In this document: piece by piece, positions 60,121-64,000 of the stretch | How the letters are laid out: every line of letters begins with the position of its first letter | Position numbering within the stretch: position 1 is the stretch's first letter | Assembly (NCBI GenBank): GCA_002633005.1 | Contig: NMRA01000017.1 | Location: 278,443 to 342,442, forward strand | Length of the DNA: 64,000 bases | Reading direction: 5' to 3' | Source: Phoronis australis | Lineage: Eukaryota; Phoronida; Phoronidae | The notes under the pieces: generated by a model | The model's database searches: none | The model's input: only the letters and a program-made list of their open reading frames with translations | What the model was told of the DNA's origin: nothing | Position numbers and translations under genes: made by a program

Positions 60121-62151
60121 AAAACATTGAAGGGTAATAATCATCGACAGGGGTCATCTTTTGTTGCATTTGCGCAACAGTGTACATACAGGTGATCACA
60201 TTCTTTTGGATGTTCACCTGTTAATCCGAACATATGCAGACTGTTTTCATGTGACTGATTTCCATTTTGATTCATTTGGTGATAATGAAGTAGTTTTACT
60301 AGCGCAGCATCCCCTTGTGGAAGTTATTTTGTTTTGGTTTGATCATACCAAAATACTGCAGCTTACCAGAAGGACATTTTGATACTTAATAGCTAAAGAG
60401 GTGTTTTGAAACTGCAATGTTGTTTACCCTGTACTGTTGCATCCCCTAATGGTATTTTTATGTGGGTCCCTTCGAAATATTCTCATGTTGTATAGTATCA
60501 AATCGAAACAGAAATATCTTGCTAGTGGACAACTCGATAACGTAGGTGTACCTTGGAGTCTTGCTTAATTGATACAGACCTCATTAGAAAGACTGATCCG
60601 CCAGCCTTGCACTAATTGCAGAAGAACATGTTCTCTTACAGTGGATATTTATAGTGTTGTGTATTACATAATACTTAACACAGGGATGGCTAATTTGGCA
60701 TGTGCCAGTTGTATCTTGGCAGTAATTACTGAAGCCTGTCATATAAGTAGCCATCCAGCATGTATATTGTTTCTGTCTGTGTAAATTAGGCATTTGGGGA
60801 TTTGCACATTCTACAGCATGATCAACACATGGCGAGAATTCTAGTCTGCCTGTTGGTTGAGCAAATAAGTCTGTTCCAGGGTGTTGGATGCTGTGTTCCC
60901 GCCTGTAGGATGCTGTGTCCAGGTTTGGAGCCTTAGTTATGTAAAGGATGGATGTGCTGTCTGAGGCTATTATAGAGATCAGAGTTAGCCGATTTGGGGA
61001 TTATTTTATTTTGCTGGAGTTGGATGGCTCATAGTTATGTAAATTTGTTGGCGAGTTCGTTAGATGTGCTTGGTCGATTTGATTACATCGTTGATTTGTA
61101 AGGATTATGTCCATAACTTGCGTGGTTGATGCCAATTTCTGCTATCGAGTTGTCGATATCAAACAAAGGTTGTTCGACCAATCAGACGATTCAGTTTACG
61201 CATACTATTCACGAGCAAGAGATTGATGAACTTTTTGTCTATTTGTGTTTCATGGTAGCCTTACCACACCTTGTCACCATCAAGTATACTACAATAAGAC
61301 TGAATCTATATATTTACCAGCTCATAATTGATACTGTAGTCTAATGGATATTCCTCTTGTGTTGAGTAATTGAAGCCTAAGTGTGGAGATATTTAATTCC
61401 AGGAAGTATTTCTGTGCTCTAATTACTGCACTCTTTGGGATGGTCTATTGTTTGTAACTTGTGGCTTCCTACATCACCGTGGTTGCTCGGATCAATACAC
61501 TGCAGGGACCAATAGTTCATAACTCTGTGCCTAGCTACTATTTAGTATTGGTTTGGGTTTGGGACAGCTGACAAAGAGGGAGTTTGAATCACTTAGTTGC
61601 CTGGATATTTTGTGTAAGGCATTATGCACCTTAGCATACACATGGTAAGGCTACTTAGAGCCAATTACAGGCGTATGTAATAATGTGGTCGACATTGAGT
61701 TGATGTACTGAAGGCAAAGTGTTTTCGTATTCTCTTGAGGATTAGACCAGAGGCTGGCATTACCACTTTTTCATAGCCTGAGACAGTTCCTGGCTGATTT
61801 TGTGTTTTGTGGATTCACGTGGATTTGTGAGTGGGCTGCCTTTTAAACGTGTACAGCGAGAGATTGGACAGTGACGCCATAGAAGGACGCAGGTGGTCAA
61901 TTTTCCCCCTGTGCATGAACAGAAGTAGTGTCAAATATTCAACACAGTACTCAGGTGTGAATCATGTGAAGTTGGAATGAGGCATAATGCCTGGCTGAGG
62001 TCTTGCAGAGGAGGGATCTCTTAGTTAATGTTCTATGATGACTTGTTTGTGCCACAAGAGGACAGTAATATTCTAAAGACTTGGAACCCACTCAAGTGAC
62101 TGCTGGATGATAGTTATGCTGTGTTAAAGACTGTTTCTGACCAATTCAAGT
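60121..62151. other. no supported gene; 5-prime flank of exon D
   Basis: AT-rich sequence with chance open frames only. The last 300 bases before 62152 are somewhat less AT-rich and may hold the promoter or 5-prime UTR of the exon at 62152, but no TATA box or clear initiator stands out. Confidence 0.4.
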
Positions 62152-62293
62152 ATGTTTTCGGGAGCAGGAAATGTTAGCAGTGCCAGTGGCGGTGGTAGCG
62201 GTTCGAAAAAATCGGAGAAATCAAACCGGGCCAAGGCCAACTTGAGCGTGGGTCAAAAATTGGCGGCGTTATTCAAGAAAGGTGGAGAAACAA
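62152..62293 (+). CDS. candidate alternative first coding exon D
   Basis: ATG at 62152, 47 codons plus one base, then an ACAA|GTAGGT donor at 62294. The peptide begins MFSGAGNVSSASGGGSGSKK. It has a Ser/Gly-rich stretch (residues 3-17), a basic stretch (19-29) and a likely amphipathic helix, LSVGQKLAALFKKGG (31-45). CpG and GC content rise sharply exactly across the exon and fall at the donor, which is typical of a real coding exon in this AT-rich DNA. It ends in phase 1 like the candidate exons at 18416, 31289 and 34940. It shares only the MFS start with the two paralogous ones, so it is a separate N-terminus. The gene is not identified. Confidence 0.6.
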
Positions 62294-64000
62294 GTAGGTC
62301 TTGGTTTTTATTCTGATAATGTATCAAAACATTAACTAGAGTCGGCAACAACATTATCGTCTTTTTCCTCATGGAATAATGTTTACAGCTAGCTGGCTGT
62401 TTTGTACTCATCACAATATTTTCTGTAAATTTCAATCACATATTCTTGACAGACAAAAGTAAATTGTTGTAGGACTTGATTTAATTTAAACGGGTAAAAC
62501 ATTTTAAAGATAACCTAGGTGATGCATATCCTAGATGATGCATTGAAATACTAATCTATATTTTATCGTTGAACCTAAATTTTGGTTAAATGAATATGTT
62601 GGACAGGTTGTGACATGATATCTCATTGTTGTCCTGTTGTGCTTGTATGATGACTCAAAACATGTTGGTAAAACTTATCAACTAAAATTATTGTCATATT
62701 ATTTTAGAATGACACCGGCACGATTTTCAGTTCCACTCACAATAATACCTAAATAAGATTGAAAGCAGCAATAACTCCATCTATGCAAGTTAACAACTTT
62801 ACAGACCATTTATACATGCATTGCAAAACAAATTATTATCTCTTTCAAACATTCCTGTTTTCTTTTAAGAATTTATGTAAGATCTTTATGCCCAATCATC
62901 TTGGGTTTTGAATGAGATGTTTATTTAAAGGAATATTTTCCGACTTTTATCATCAGTCTAGTTCATAATGCTTTCCCGCAGCCAAGCTTCCCGTTAAATT
63001 TGTGGGTTATGGTGAGATTTGCTCGAAGTGTGACTCCATTAGACACTTTTTTCCTCACTCGGTACAAAATAGTTGCTGATGTTTCACAGAAATGCAATCA
63101 GTAAAGTTGTATCTAGCCTTGATTAATGTATACACGAATTGAATGAAGACTTCACTTGTGAGTTATAATTTTGTTCTTTGCATCAAGTACTAAAATCGGC
63201 TTGCGCGTATTCTAAAGGGGGCTTAATTGTTCCTTTCAGTATTTAATGTGATCGATGAATTATAGATAATTTGCTTTGCCTTCTGCAGACATTTAATCCA
63301 CACGTGTTCGATTTAGGTGTTAAAATTTGTATGTAACGCATCACGGTTTGGATTTTAACATTGCGGCATTTTAAGGTTCAGTTGTTTGTAGCTACTGTCC
63401 ATTTTCTGATGCAGTTAGGCATATTGAAATGACCTATCTTCAGCGCCACCCGCAGTGGTGTATATATAGATTTGAAGCAGTGGCATTTTATGGCAATTAT
63501 GGAATTTTTTAATGAACATGTCTTGCAAAATTACTTCTGCTGTGTTGTGGGGTGTTCAGATGACTTGTGCTAGAAAGCCAACGTCTCTTGTCGTCCATTT
63601 CATATGTTGCATCTCAACCCCTCATATTCTCGTTCTCTCAAACATTGTATGGTTAATTAGGGATAGAGAATTTTCTTCAATACACACTGGTCAGGACTTA
63701 AGAATTTTATTGGTTACTGGTCCTCCTGGACAAACCACTAGACAAAAAAATCACTTTATGGATATATGTCGCTTACGTGCTTGTCTGGTGCTTAGCTCCC
63801 TCTAGTGGTTGTGAATGATACTGATAGTGGCAAACATAGACTTTGAGTTACTACTCAGTTAATTATTCTATGTTCTATTCAGTAATGAACTAACGATGAA
63901 ATATACTGGCCTTTCAAACTCATTTCAATATTTTAGAGTAAAGGAGTTTTGCATCATAAAGGTCGACCTCATTTTCGTCTTACTGTCGACTGTCAATGTC
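62294..64000. other. probable intron downstream of exon D
   Basis: AT-rich sequence with no exon I can support. An acceptor-like TTTGCCTTCTGCAG at 63275-63288 is followed by early stops in the frames examined. If the exon at 62152 is real, the shared downstream exon lies outside the window. Confidence 0.4.

Noticed and set aside
63275-63288. Good acceptor-like sequence TTTGCCTTCTGCAG as the start of a shared exon after exon D
   Set aside because: The sequence after it has stops soon in all frames and no coding character, so it is not supported as the common second exon.

Overview
The window reads as nuclear DNA of an animal, probably a marine invertebrate. The support is GT donors behind short coding exons with animal-type start contexts, scattered remnants of several eukaryotic transposon superfamilies, many minisatellites, and assembly gaps inside low-complexity tracts. 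The DNA is AT-rich and has no long open frames. A deuterostome such as a hemichordate, echinoderm or cephalochordate is a guess from general texture only; nothing here fixes the species.

Most of the window looks intronic or intergenic. The best host-gene signal is four short plus-strand exons at 18416-18494, 31289-31514, 34940-35141 and 62152-62293. Each starts with ATG, ends at a good GT donor and ends in the same phase (phase 1). The middle two are clear paralogues. I read them as alternative first coding exons of one long plus-strand gene whose shared exons lie beyond base 64000. I cannot name the gene. A minus-strand terminal exon with stop and poly(A) signal may end another gene at 9288-9555. 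A CpG-denser patch with palindromes and a TATA-like box lies at 11130-11720.

Mobile DNA, left to right: Gypsy-type reverse transcriptase remnant (1948-2331); 125-bp hairpin element (21616-21740); Kolobok-type DNA transposon with TTAA ends, ~250-bp inverted termini and a broken THAP transposase (21786-23113); GC-rich small element (27650-27843); PIF/Harbinger transposase remnant (30421-30920); hAT-like MITE with target duplication (32909-33046); ~418-bp foldback element (33713-34130); ~200-bp inverted repeat just upstream of the third exon (34585-34783); 181-bp element (44448-44628); hAT-like element (51484-51794); CR1/L2-like LINE reverse transcriptase remnant on the minus strand (59240-60120). 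Tandem arrays have units of 35 bp (24549-24858), 40-45 bp (29269-29438), 32 bp (35289-35930) and 56 bp (49741-49890). Three families of short dispersed repeats recur between distant parts of the window. No tRNA, rRNA, CRISPR or bacterial-type operon was seen.
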